From Pelolinea sp. (GTDB taxonomy: Bacteria; Chloroflexota; Anaerolineae; Anaerolineales; Anaerolineaceae): a stretch of DNA of 64,000 nucleotides. The notes under the pieces are model-generated. The model saw only the letters and a list, made by a program, of their open reading frames with translations, was not told the origin of the DNA and did not search any database. Of this stretch, positions 52,178 through 60,509 are shown piece after piece (position 1 is the stretch's first letter; each line of letters starts with the position of its first letter). Position numbers and translations under genes: made by a program. Location: the NCBI GenBank assembly GCA_012797975.1, contig JAAZOD010000007.1:56702-120701 (forward strand). The letters run 5' to 3'.

Positions 52178-53788
52178 GTGAAAGATCCAATTCAACGAGT
52201 TTCAGGAAAAGTTCAACGCGAATGCCTGCATTGGATGAACCAAATGCGGATACGGCGTATTTCCAAACAAATACCGGCGAACGATCCCGAATACCCCAAA
52301 CAACCCCCCATCTTGATCTTCAATGCTTCCACTCGGCTGGAAGGGATCAGTTTGAACGCGGGTTTTTCGCTGATTACCGGCTGGGCATTGCGTATGGCCG
52401 GTTACCCGGTGATCCATTTTGTGTGCGCGCGCGGCATGAGCCGCTGTGTGTTGGGAACAGATCGAACGGACCCCATCGCTGCTCCTCCCTGTTCTGCCTG
52501 CATCAAGACATCCATGAACGTGTATAGGAACTGCAGCGTCAGGGCTTTCGAGTTTGAAATGAACAAAGCATTGAAGGAGAAACTGAATGGATTATCTTTG
52601 GCGCAGTTGGAGAAATTCAATTACAACGGGGTGCCATTTGGCGGTCTGATCCTGCCTTCCCTGCGCTGGATCTTGCGGAGGCATCATCTGGAAGATGATG
52701 AGGACACACGCCAGCTGGCACGGCACTACATTCTCTCGGCTGAAAATATCATGCGGGAATTCGAGCATTTGCTCGATCAAGCTAAACCGCAGGCCGTGAT
52801 CGTGTTCAATGGTATGTTTTATCCCGAAGCAGTGGTACGTTTCCTGGCAAAACGGCGTGATATCCCGGTATATACCCATGAAGTGGGCATGCTGCCTCTC
52901 TCCGCATTTTTTACCAGCGGTGAAGCAACCGCTTATCCCATTGAAATCCCGGATTCCTTTCAGCTCTCCCGAAAGCAGGAAAAGCGCCTGGATGATTATC
53001 TCGCGAATCGCATATCAGGAAAATTCAGCACGGCCGGTGTTGAATTTTGGCCGGAGATGCGCGCTTTGGATCCGGCTTTTGAGCGGGAAATGCAGGCCTA
53101 CAAGAATGTTGTCCCCATTTTTACCAATGTGATCTTTGATACCAGCCAGGCCCATGCCAATGTGGTGTTTCCGCACATGTTTGCGTGGCTGGAGACCGTT
53201 CTGCAATCCGTGCATGCCCATCCCGAAACACTGTTCGTGATCCGGGCACATCCCGATGAATTGCGCCCGGGCAAAGAAAGTGCAGAAAGCGTGGCGGATT
53301 GGGTGATGAACCAGCATGTTCTGGATATCCCCAATGTGCGTTTTATCAATGCGCGTGAATACATCAGCTCGTATGACCTCATCAAGGCGGCCAAATTCAT
53401 CATGGTTTACAACTCCACCATTGGGTTGGAAGCATCGATCTTGGGGAAACCGGTATTGTGTGCGGGGAAAGCAAGATATACCCAGGTTCCGACCGTGTTT
53501 TTCCCGCAAACCAAGCTGGATTTTCGTGTCAAACTTGAAGAGTTTCTATCCGATGACCTTATTGAAGTTCCTAAGGAATTCCTGACGAATTCCCGGAGAG
53601 TTCTGTATAGCCAGCTTTTCATGGCATCGTTGCCTTTTGACAGCTACTTGAAAGAAGAAAAACTTTGGAAGGGATATGTGGGAGTGCGCAATTTTAAGAT
53701 CGATGCGCTGAAAGCACAAAATTCCTCTACAATTAGTACGATCTTGCATGGTATTCAAAAGAAGGAGCAGTTCTTACACGAATCATGA
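52178..53788 (+). CDS. GT-B-fold surface-glycan transferase, KpsC/KpsS-like
   Basis: The 536-residue protein starts at GTG 52178 after a 49-bp gap. The N-terminal lobe reads PPILIFNASTRLEGISLNAG, with SRCVLGTDRTDP and a Cys pair (PPCSACIK) near residue 105. The C-terminal lobe has LFVIRAHPDELRPGKESAES, FINAREYISSYDLIKAAKFI and YNSTIGLEASILGKPVLCAG. These H-P-D-E and N-S-T-x-G-x-E motifs match the 33137 protein and KpsC/KpsS-type transferases. It is followed by a GT2 gene overlapping by 4 bp. Nonulosonic or Kdo-like sugar transfer is a reasonable guess, as KpsC/S use CMP-Kdo, but the donor is unknown. Confidence 0.8.
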   Translation: MKDPIQRVSGKVQRECLHWMNQMRIRRISKQIPANDPEYPKQPPILIFNASTRLEGISLNAGFSLITGWALRMAGYPVIHFVCARGMSRCVLGTDRTDPIAAPPCSACIKTSMNVYRNCSVRAFEFEMNKALKEKLNGLSLAQLEKFNYNGVPFGGLILPSLRWILRRHHLEDDEDTRQLARHYILSAENIMREFEHLLDQAKPQAVIVFNGMFYPEAVVRFLAKRRDIPVYTHEVGMLPLSAFFTSGEATAYPIEIPDSFQLSRKQEKRLDDYLANRISGKFSTAGVEFWPEMRALDPAFEREMQAYKNVVPIFTNVIFDTSQAHANVVFPHMFAWLETVLQSVHAHPETLFVIRAHPDELRPGKESAESVADWVMNQHVLDIPNVRFINAREYISSYDLIKAAKFIMVYNSTIGLEASILGKPVLCAGKARYTQVPTVFFPQTKLDFRVKLEEFLSDDLIEVPKEFLTNSRRVLYSQLFMASLPFDSYLKEEKLWKGYVGVRNFKIDALKAQNSSTISTILHGIQKKEQFLHES

Positions 53789-54765
53789 AACCGGTTTGTA
53801 CGATCGTCATCCGTGCATTTAATGAAGAAAAACATATTGGAAAACTTCTGCAGGGTATAGCATCACAGTCATTGAAACCTGTGCAGATTATCCTGGTTGA
53901 CTCCGGTTCAACAGATCACACTGTTTCCATTGCGGAGTCGTTCGGGGCCAAGATTGTTCACATTCAGCCGGGCCAATTCACGTTTGGAAAATCATTGAAT
54001 CTCGGAATCGAACAAGCAGATGCGGAGCTGGTGGTCCTCGCCAGCGCACATGTCTATCCGGTTTATCCGGATTGGCTGGAACAATTGCTGCTTCCTTTCC
54101 GGGATGAAAAAGTGGCCTTGGTGTATGGCAAGCAATCCGGCTGTGATACCTCCAAATTCTCCGAACTGCAAGTTTTTCGGCACTGGTATCCGGATGAATC
54201 CGATTTTGATCAGGTGACACCTTTCTGCAACAATGCCAACGCGGCCATTCGAAAAGGTCTGTGGAAAATTCATCCGTATGATGAAAAGCTGACCGGCTTG
54301 GAAGATCTGGCGTGGGCAACCTGGGCAAAGGAAAAGAACCATAAAATTGCCTATAGTGCTGAAGCAGAGATTGTGCACGTGCATCAAGAGACTTGGAAAG
54401 GGGTGTATAACCGCTATCGCCGGGAAGGGATGGCCTTTAAACGCATCAATCCGCAGGCGACCTTTCCCTTTTTTGAATTCCTGAAAGCACTGCGCGAAAA
54501 TACCTTGCATGATTGGCATGAAGCACGTTTGCAGAAAAGAATAACGAAAGAATTTTTTCCCATCTTCCAATTCCGTCTTTGCCAGTTTTGGGGCACTTAT
54601 CAGGGATATCGGCAAACCGGCCTATTGACCTGGCAATTGAAACGCTCGTTTTACTACCCACGAACGGACATAAAGGTGGATAATAGAAATGGCAGGCGGG
54701 AAGTTCAACCCATTTCTTATGAAGGTGTCTCTGCCGGCGAGAAAACGAAGGAGAGTGATCAATGA
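53785..54765 (+). CDS. Family 2 glycosyltransferase
   Basis: The 326-residue GT-A enzyme begins VCTIVIRAFNEEKHIGKLLQ, then IILVDSGSTDHTVSIAESFG and FGKSLNLGIEQADAELVVLA, with the acceptor half PFCNNANAAIRKGLWKIHPY and LTGLEDLAWATWAKEKNHKI. The usual DxD is replaced by a VVLASAHV segment around residue 85, which is seen in some rhamnosyl- and other GT2 enzymes of this shape. C-terminal 90 residues are basic with aromatic stretches, suggesting membrane association. It overlaps the GT-B gene and the NeuA-like gene by 4 bp each, so all three are co-translated. Confidence 0.85.
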   Translation: MKPVCTIVIRAFNEEKHIGKLLQGIASQSLKPVQIILVDSGSTDHTVSIAESFGAKIVHIQPGQFTFGKSLNLGIEQADAELVVLASAHVYPVYPDWLEQLLLPFRDEKVALVYGKQSGCDTSKFSELQVFRHWYPDESDFDQVTPFCNNANAAIRKGLWKIHPYDEKLTGLEDLAWATWAKEKNHKIAYSAEAEIVHVHQETWKGVYNRYRREGMAFKRINPQATFPFFEFLKALRENTLHDWHEARLQKRITKEFFPIFQFRLCQFWGTYQGYRQTGLLTWQLKRSFYYPRTDIKVDNRNGRREVQPISYEGVSAGEKTKESDQ

Positions 54766-55448
54766 AATTTGAAAAGGTTGTGGCCCTGGTTCCCATGCGC
54801 CATCATTCCCAACGTGTTCCTCAAAAGAATTTTCGCGATCTGGCTGGCAAACCTCTGTACATGCATATTCTGTCGTCCCTGGCAAAATGCAAGCTCATTC
54901 ATGCGATCGTGGTGGATACTGACAGCCCTACCATTCAAGAAGGGATCAAAGAGCATTATCCGCAAATAACCGTTCTGGATCGCCCGCAGCATTTGCGCGC
55001 TGATGATGTTCCGATGAACGAGATCCTCTTTTACGATACCGAGCAAATTCCGGCTGATCTGTATCTGCAGACCCACAGCACCAATCCTCTGCTTCTGACC
55101 GAAACGATCACCCAAGCCATTCAGGATTTCTCGGATGTGTACCCTGCCTACGATTCCCTTTTCTCGGTGACCCGATTGCAAACCCGTTTGTGGGATGAAT
55201 TGGCACGGCCCATCAACCACAACCCCGCCATTTTGTTGCAAACCCAGGACCTGCCACCGGTCTATGAGGAAAATTCGTGCCTGTATCTGTTCACCCGTGA
55301 GGGATTGCTGAGAAAAAGAACCCGCATTGGCGACCGGCCTTATTTATTTGAGATCTCTGCCCTCGAAGCGCAGGATATCGATGAAGAACAGGACTTTTTG
55401 ATTGCCGATCTGTTGATGAAATATCGCATGCGCAACGAATTGTTATAA
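54762..55448 (+). CDS. NeuA-like cytidylyltransferase
   Basis: The 228-residue product has the CMP-sialate-synthetase nucleotidyltransferase fold: VALVPMRHHSQRVPQKNFRD near the N-terminus, HAIVVDTDSPTIQEGIKEHY, YLQTHSTNPLLLTETITQAI near residue 105, and a C-terminal ISALEAQDIDEEQDFLIADL, typical of the family. The P-loop-like part deviates from the canonical P-A-R-x-G-S-x-R (it reads P-M-R-H-H-S-Q-R), a form common in cytidylyltransferases of glycan clusters. It is the third activating enzyme in the window. It starts as ATGA within the GT2 stop. Which sugar it activates is uncertain. Confidence 0.85.
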   Translation: MKFEKVVALVPMRHHSQRVPQKNFRDLAGKPLYMHILSSLAKCKLIHAIVVDTDSPTIQEGIKEHYPQITVLDRPQHLRADDVPMNEILFYDTEQIPADLYLQTHSTNPLLLTETITQAIQDFSDVYPAYDSLFSVTRLQTRLWDELARPINHNPAILLQTQDLPPVYEENSCLYLFTREGLLRKRTRIGDRPYLFEISALEAQDIDEEQDFLIADLLMKYRMRNELL

Positions 55449-55476
55449 TTCGGAAGAAAACCGGAAGGAAAGAAGA

Positions 55477-56457
55477 ATGCCTACTGTATTACTTTCTGCT
55501 CCCTATATGCTGCCATTTATAGAACGCTTCAAACCGGTGTTCCAGCATTATGCGATCGATTTGATCGTTCCGGAGGTGCATGAAAGGATGGAAGAACAGC
55601 AGATCCTGGAATATGCCGGAAAGTTCGATGGTACGATCTGTGGTGATGATCGCTATTCTGAATCTGTGATCAAGCAGTGTTTGCCTCGTCTGAAGGTGAT
55701 CTCCAAATGGGGGACCGGCATCGATTCCATCGATAAAGTTTTTGCAGAAAGTGCGGGTGTGATGGTTGGGAATACACTGAATGCCTTTACGCTGCCTGTT
55801 TCCGATTCCGTGCTGGCGTACATGCTGGCGTTCGCACGCAAACAGCCCTGGATGGATCGCGCGGTGAAAGCGGGGGTGTGGAAGAAAATCTCTGGGTGCT
55901 CCCTAAGCGAATGCACACTGGGTGTGATCGGAGTGGGGAACATCGGGAAGGCGGTCATTCGACGAGCGAGAGGATTTGGCATGCGTATCTTGGGGAACGA
56001 TGTCCAACCCATTGCTCCGGATTTCATCTTGGAAAATCAAGTTTCAATGGTGACGCTGGAAGAATTGCTGGCACAGGCAGATTTCATCAGTCTAAACTGC
56101 GATCTCAACCCTACCAGTTTTCACATCATTAATTCTCATTCGCTGGAATTCGTGAAGCCGGAAGCAATATTGATCAATACGGCGCGCGGACCGCTGGTGG
56201 ATGAGCAGGCCTTGATCGCCGCTCTCGAAGATGGCCATCTGGCGGGTGCGGCGCTGGACGTTTTTGAAGTGGAACCTCTGCCGCAGGATTCTCCCTTGCG
56301 AAAAATGGAAAATGTCATGCTGGCAGCGCATAACTCCAATTCCAGCCCAGCCGCATGGGAAAGAGTGCATTGGAACACCATCCGCAACTTGCTGATCGGT
56401 TTGAAAATTGAGCATGCAGATCTGGATGAGATCCAGCGAAAATTTGCGCAATTCTAA
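55477..56457 (+). CDS. D-isomer 2-hydroxyacid dehydrogenase
   Basis: The 326-residue NAD-dependent enzyme has the 2-hydroxyacid dehydrogenase layout: VISKWGTGIDSIDKVFAESA near residue 75, the nucleotide-binding GVIGVGNIGKAVIRRARGFG near 150, catalytic Arg in LINTARGPLVDEQALI, Glu in VFEVEPLPQDSPLRKM and His in LAAHNSNSSPAAWERVH. The last region differs from the usual H-x-x-G (AAHNSNSSP instead of TPHIGG), as in several phosphonate or sugar-locus members. In a nonulosonic-acid locus it may reduce or oxidise an alpha-keto or carboxyl-bearing intermediate. AAGGAAAG precedes the ATG. Substrate unknown. Confidence 0.88.
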   Translation: MPTVLLSAPYMLPFIERFKPVFQHYAIDLIVPEVHERMEEQQILEYAGKFDGTICGDDRYSESVIKQCLPRLKVISKWGTGIDSIDKVFAESAGVMVGNTLNAFTLPVSDSVLAYMLAFARKQPWMDRAVKAGVWKKISGCSLSECTLGVIGVGNIGKAVIRRARGFGMRILGNDVQPIAPDFILENQVSMVTLEELLAQADFISLNCDLNPTSFHIINSHSLEFVKPEAILINTARGPLVDEQALIAALEDGHLAGAALDVFEVEPLPQDSPLRKMENVMLAAHNSNSSPAAWERVHWNTIRNLLIGLKIEHADLDEIQRKFAQF

Positions 56458-56469
56458 CAGAGGAGCATT

Positions 56470-57228
56470 ATGGGAAAAGAAAAAGTTGTCTTGATCACCG
56501 GAGCATCCGGGGGTATCGGCAGTGCGACGGTTGCCAAATTTGCCCAATCTGGATGGAAAGTGATCGGAGTGGATCGCAGAGAATTTTCAGGCGATTTTCC
56601 TGGGAACGGCTATTTTATCCTGGCGGATATTTCCAGACCGGAAGATATTTCTTTGATCTACAAAAAGACCAGCGATTTTTCACCGCACCTCAACGCGGTG
56701 GTGAATAATGCAGGAATGCAGGTATCCAAACCTATTCTGGATACCTCTGTTGAAGAGTGGGATATGGTGATCGCCTCCAATTTACGTTCCGCATTCCTGG
56801 GTGCCAAATTCGCCCATCCCTTGCTGGTAAAGGCCGGGGGAGGGGCGATCGTGAATCTATCGTCAGTTCATGCGGTGGCAACTTCAATCAATGTGGCAGC
56901 CTATGCCGCCAGCAAAGGCGGATTACTGGCTCTCACCAGAGCGATGGCGATCGAATTTGCCGGAGATGGAATCCGAGTCAATGCGGTCTTGCCGGGTGCG
57001 GTGGATACCCCTATGTTGCGCTCTGGGATGGATCGCGGGCAACATGGCGGCAGCAGTTTGGAAGAGCGTTTGGAGAATCTGGCGCGCAAAACGGTGAATG
57101 GACGGATCGGAAAACCAGAGGAAATTGCCAGTACCATCTTCTTCTTAGCCAGTGAGGAATCCTCTTTCATGACCGGTCAGGCACTGGTGGTGGATGGCGG
57201 CGCAACCGCTCGGTTGAGCACGGAGTAA
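56470..57228 (+). CDS. Classical short-chain dehydrogenase/reductase
   Basis: The 252-residue SDR has the cofactor motif LITGASGGIGSATVAKFAQS, VVNNAGMQVSKP (NNAG), the catalytic Ser in VNLSSVHAVATS and Y-x-x-x-K in AYAASKGGLLALTRAMA, then VNAVLPGAVDTPML and FLASEESSFMTGQALVVDGG. It is soluble and NAD(P)-dependent. GAGGAG precedes the ATG, 12 bp after the dehydrogenase gene. Pairing of a 2-hydroxyacid dehydrogenase with an SDR inside the locus suggests consecutive redox steps on one intermediate, but this is inference. Confidence 0.88.
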   Translation: MGKEKVVLITGASGGIGSATVAKFAQSGWKVIGVDRREFSGDFPGNGYFILADISRPEDISLIYKKTSDFSPHLNAVVNNAGMQVSKPILDTSVEEWDMVIASNLRSAFLGAKFAHPLLVKAGGGAIVNLSSVHAVATSINVAAYAASKGGLLALTRAMAIEFAGDGIRVNAVLPGAVDTPMLRSGMDRGQHGGSSLEERLENLARKTVNGRIGKPEEIASTIFFLASEESSFMTGQALVVDGGATARLSTE

Positions 57229-57231
57229 GCC

Positions 57232-58035
57232 ATGCGTGAGAGGATCAAAGAACATATTCCAGCAGCGTTGTTGAACGCCGGGCGTGCTACCTGCGATTGG
57301 ATGCAGCGCGTTCCTGAAGATTTTTCAGCGTATACGCATCCCTGGCGTAGCGATTCGCGGCGGAAGCTGCAAAAATACCACAATCGTTACCAGGGTAAGC
57401 GTTGCTTTGTCATTGGCAACGGTCCCAGCTTGAAAAATACCGATCTTTCCAAATTGGCCAATGAGTATACCTTTGGCATGAACCGCATTTATCTCCTGTT
57501 CCCTGAGCTTGGTTTTCCCACCTCGTTTCTGGTCTGTGTGAATGATCTGGTCATCGAACAAACAGTGGAAGATATGCAGAATTTAAAAATTCCGCGTTTC
57601 TTCTCCTGGCGATCGCGCAAATGGTTGAAACCGGCTGATGATCTGCACTTCTTGCATACCACCTATACCGGACCAAAGTTTGCGAAAGATGTCACCGGAC
57701 GCTTATGGGAAGGTGCGACGGTTACTTATGTGTGTTTGCAGCTTGCCTATTATTTTGGTTTTTCCGAAGTGATCCTGATTGGGGTGGATCACAATTTTGT
57801 CACCCAGGGAAAACCGAACACCACCGTGGTGTCGGAGGGTGATGATCCCAACCATTTCAATCCGACTTATTTTGGCAAAGGCTTTCGCTGGCAGTTGCCA
57901 GACTTGGAAACTTCTGAAATGGCTTACCGCAAGGCAAAACAGGTTTTTGAAGACGATGGACGACGTATTCTGGATGCAACGGTTGGAGGAAAATTGACCG
58001 TTTTCCAGAAAGTGCATTATGCCGATCTGTTTTAG
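57232..58035 (+). CDS. DUF115/GT42-like protein, candidate nonulosonic-acid transferase
   Basis: The 267-residue protein has a nucleotide-binding motif CFVIGNGPSLKNTDLSKL (57-74) and a second conserved block EGATVTYVCLQLAYYFGFSE followed by VILIGVDHNF (160-189). These match the DUF115 (MAF_flag10) and GT42 pattern: in Campylobacter Cst-type sialyltransferases the equivalents are a G-N-G-P-S-L-K start and a L-G-Y-x-E-I-Y-L-x-G-I-D block. A later NHFNPTYFGKGF (His208) could correspond to the region carrying the catalytic histidine. DUF115 also occurs in Maf proteins that transfer pseudaminic or legionaminic acid to flagellin. Surrounded by NeuB and cytidylyltransferase genes, it is a strong candidate for the sugar transferase. 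Experimental proof is lacking. Confidence 0.78.
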   Translation: MRERIKEHIPAALLNAGRATCDWMQRVPEDFSAYTHPWRSDSRRKLQKYHNRYQGKRCFVIGNGPSLKNTDLSKLANEYTFGMNRIYLLFPELGFPTSFLVCVNDLVIEQTVEDMQNLKIPRFFSWRSRKWLKPADDLHFLHTTYTGPKFAKDVTGRLWEGATVTYVCLQLAYYFGFSEVILIGVDHNFVTQGKPNTTVVSEGDDPNHFNPTYFGKGFRWQLPDLETSEMAYRKAKQVFEDDGRRILDATVGGKLTVFQKVHYADLF

Positions 58036-58044
58036 AGGGAATGT

Positions 58045-58998
58045 ATGCAACCCGTGGTGTCGATCGTAACCCCTTCTTTCAATCAAGCACCGTTCTTGGA
58101 GGCCACCATTACCTCGGTGCTGAACCAGACCTATTCCAATCTGGAATACTTGATTGTGGATGGTGGTTCTACGGATGGCAGCCAGGAGATCATTAAAAAA
58201 TATTTAAAACAAATTGCCTGGTGGGTCTCGGAAGCGGATTGTGGTCAAGCGGATGCCATCAATAAAGGTTTGAAGAGGGCGCAGGGGGAGATCATCGGTT
58301 GGCTCAATTCGGATGATCTGTATCTTCAGGGAACCTTGGAGATCGTTGTGGATTTTTTCCAATCGCACCCTGAAGTGGGCCTGGTTTTTGGTGATGTGCT
58401 GGCGGTGGATGAATGCGGTGAAACGATCAATACCTTACGATATGCCGATTATCACCTGGAAGATTTGATGGAATTCCGCATCATCGGTCAGCCAGCGGTG
58501 TTCTTTCGCAGGGAGGTGCTGGAAAAATCGGGTCTCCTGGACTTGTCCTATCACTATCTGCTCGACCATCAGCTCTGGATTCGCATGGCAGGCATTACTA
58601 CCATGCGGCATATCCCCCAGTTTTTGGCAGCCGCGCGTTTTCATGCCGGTGCAAAGAATGTGGCTGCAGCCGAACAGTTTGGGCAAGAGGCCTATCGAAT
58701 GGTGGAATGGATGCGCCGATATGAAAAAACCAGTACCATCCTGCCGGCAATTGAAAAGAAAGTGTTAGCCGGGGCATGCCTGATCGACGGGCGTTATCTG
58801 CTGGATGGCAGAAAAGGATGGGCTGCCTTCAAGACATATGGGCGCAGCATCCTGCTTCATCCTGCCACGGGTTTTCGGGAATTTCACCGCATGCTGTATG
58901 CGCTGGCAGCTTCTGTTGGGATAGTGCGTGTAAAGAACGTTGTGGAACGCCGCCGAAAAATGAATACAATAAAAGCAAAAATAAGCGGAAAGAAATAA
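58045..58998 (+). CDS. Family 2 glycosyltransferase (near-duplicate of 62779)
   Basis: The 317-residue GT-A enzyme starts PVVSIVTPSFNQAPFLEATI, with YLIVDGGSTDGSQEIIKKYL, VSEADCGQADAINKGLKRAQ and the metal-binding GWLNSDDLYLQGTLEIV. These blocks are nearly identical to the 62779 protein, including a stretch of about 25 identical bases at 58138-58164. The C-terminal part (LDLSYHYLLDHQLWIRMAGI) carries the acceptor-recognition D-x-x-L-W motif. A typical role is transfer of a hexose or amino sugar to a lipid-linked glycan. AGAGGGA precedes the start ATG. Confidence 0.88.
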   Translation: MQPVVSIVTPSFNQAPFLEATITSVLNQTYSNLEYLIVDGGSTDGSQEIIKKYLKQIAWWVSEADCGQADAINKGLKRAQGEIIGWLNSDDLYLQGTLEIVVDFFQSHPEVGLVFGDVLAVDECGETINTLRYADYHLEDLMEFRIIGQPAVFFRREVLEKSGLLDLSYHYLLDHQLWIRMAGITTMRHIPQFLAAARFHAGAKNVAAAEQFGQEAYRMVEWMRRYEKTSTILPAIEKKVLAGACLIDGRYLLDGRKGWAAFKTYGRSILLHPATGFREFHRMLYALAASVGIVRVKNVVERRRKMNTIKAKISGKK

Positions 58999-59002
58999 TT
59001 TC

Positions 59003-60502
59003 ATGCCGGCCGAACATTCAACAAGAAATTGGACATTTCTCTTTTCATGCATTCTATTGATTGCATGTGGATTGTTGATCCGCATATATGATCTTTCGGA
59101 TGCACCTTTGGATTTCCATCCCACCCGACAGTTGCATTCGGCGCTGATGGCGCGCGGGATGTATTATCAATTGAGTGGGGATACCAGCAGCCAGGCCATG
59201 CAGGCCATCCGGCAGTGGAAACTGGAAGGACTGATCGAACCCCCCATCCTCGAATGGCTGACTGCCTATGCCTATCGCGCGGCCGGTTCTGTTGATCTGC
59301 GCATTCCGCGCCTGATCGTGATCGTTTTCTGGCTGATGGCGGCGATCCCCTTGCTGATATCCACCAGGCGTGAGGCCGGTTGGAAAGCGGCACTTTTCGG
59401 AAGTGCATTCTTCCTGTTTCTTCCGTATGGCATCATAGCCAGCCGTTCTTTTCAACCTGAAACACTGCTGGTGCTCCTGCTTGCTCTCTTCATGATGGCA
59501 TTGTTTTTCTGGGATTGTGAACGATCCTGGAAGTGGGCGGTCTGGGCAGGGCTGCTGGGCGGCATGGCGATCTTTGTGAAGACCGTGGCAGCTTTTTTTG
59601 TTGCAGGCATGTGGATGGGCTGGCTGTTTTCGGAGGGGAACTGGAAGGACATCTTTAAGGAAAAGAAGATTTGGGTGACTTTCCTGCTGACCGTGCTGCC
59701 CTATGCGGCATATCTGGCGTATGGATTGTGGGTCGATAAAAGTTATGCCGGCCAATTCAGTTTGCGTTTCTTCCCCTCCATGTGGGTGGAGCTTTCGTTT
59801 TACCTGCGCTGGCTTTCGAATTTACGCCGCGTGGTAGGGGTGGAATGGCTGGTATTGGGTTTTGCTGGCACATTGTTGATTGAAAATAAAACCGTGCGAA
59901 ATATTTTATTCGGTGCATGGCTCGGGTACCTCCTGCTTGGATTTTCCCTGCCCTATCATATTTCCACTCACGATTATTATCACCTTCCGCTTTTATTGTT
60001 CATCGCCTTCGGGATTTCCGGATTATTTAAGGGTATTTTCTCCCTTTTTGAGAGCAAATCCGCCGGATTACGTATATTAAGGGCGGTAGGTTGTGTTTTT
60101 CTGTTTGGTGTATATGTCATGGATGCACGCTCGGAATTAAAGAAAGTTGATTATCATATGGAAAACCAGTATTGGGAGCAGGTGGCAGCCCTTTTTTCCC
60201 CTGGTGATAAAGTGGTGGCTCTCAGCCAGGATTATGGCTACCGTCTGGCGTACTGGGGCTGGATCACGCCGCGCAACTGGCCTACTCTGGATGATATTCA
60301 GTTGCGTCAGGAGGCTGGCCAAGACTTGACCCTGGAAGATTATTTCAAGGACTATACCGCCGGGTATGACTATTTTTTGGTGACTGATTTTGATGAATTG
60401 GCGCGCCAACCGCAGCTTGAAGAATGGCTGCGCAAGAATTACCCGATCCTTTCAGCACAGGATGGGGTTCTGATCTTTGATCTGATCCCTGACAATCCAT
60501 GA
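59003..60502 (+). CDS. GT39-like (PMT/ArnT-type) integral membrane glycosyltransferase
   Basis: The 499-residue protein has about 10 membrane helices and a C-terminal soluble tail. The first extracytoplasmic loop has APLDFHPTRQLHSALMARGM near residue 35, corresponding to the acidic/His donor-binding loop of GT-C enzymes. EPPILEWLTAYAYRAAGSVD and IIASRSFQPETLLVLLLALF are typical of the PMT_2 (PF13231) family. Such enzymes use polyprenyl-phosphate sugars at the outer face of the membrane. The DPM1-like GT2 encoded 7 bp downstream could make the donor. It follows a GT2 gene closely. Acceptor (protein, lipid or glycan) is unknown. Confidence 0.85.
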   Translation: MPAEHSTRNWTFLFSCILLIACGLLIRIYDLSDAPLDFHPTRQLHSALMARGMYYQLSGDTSSQAMQAIRQWKLEGLIEPPILEWLTAYAYRAAGSVDLRIPRLIVIVFWLMAAIPLLISTRREAGWKAALFGSAFFLFLPYGIIASRSFQPETLLVLLLALFMMALFFWDCERSWKWAVWAGLLGGMAIFVKTVAAFFVAGMWMGWLFSEGNWKDIFKEKKIWVTFLLTVLPYAAYLAYGLWVDKSYAGQFSLRFFPSMWVELSFYLRWLSNLRRVVGVEWLVLGFAGTLLIENKTVRNILFGAWLGYLLLGFSLPYHISTHDYYHLPLLLFIAFGISGLFKGIFSLFESKSAGLRILRAVGCVFLFGVYVMDARSELKKVDYHMENQYWEQVAALFSPGDKVVALSQDYGYRLAYWGWITPRNWPTLDDIQLRQEAGQDLTLEDYFKDYTAGYDYFLVTDFDELARQPQLEEWLRKNYPILSAQDGVLIFDLIPDNP

Positions 60503-60509
60503 GGTAGCA

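Noticed and set aside
59054..59755. Open frame of 233 codons antisense to the GT39-like gene
   Set aside because: Gln/His/Arg-rich composition, no domain, and complete overlap with a well-supported membrane protein gene.
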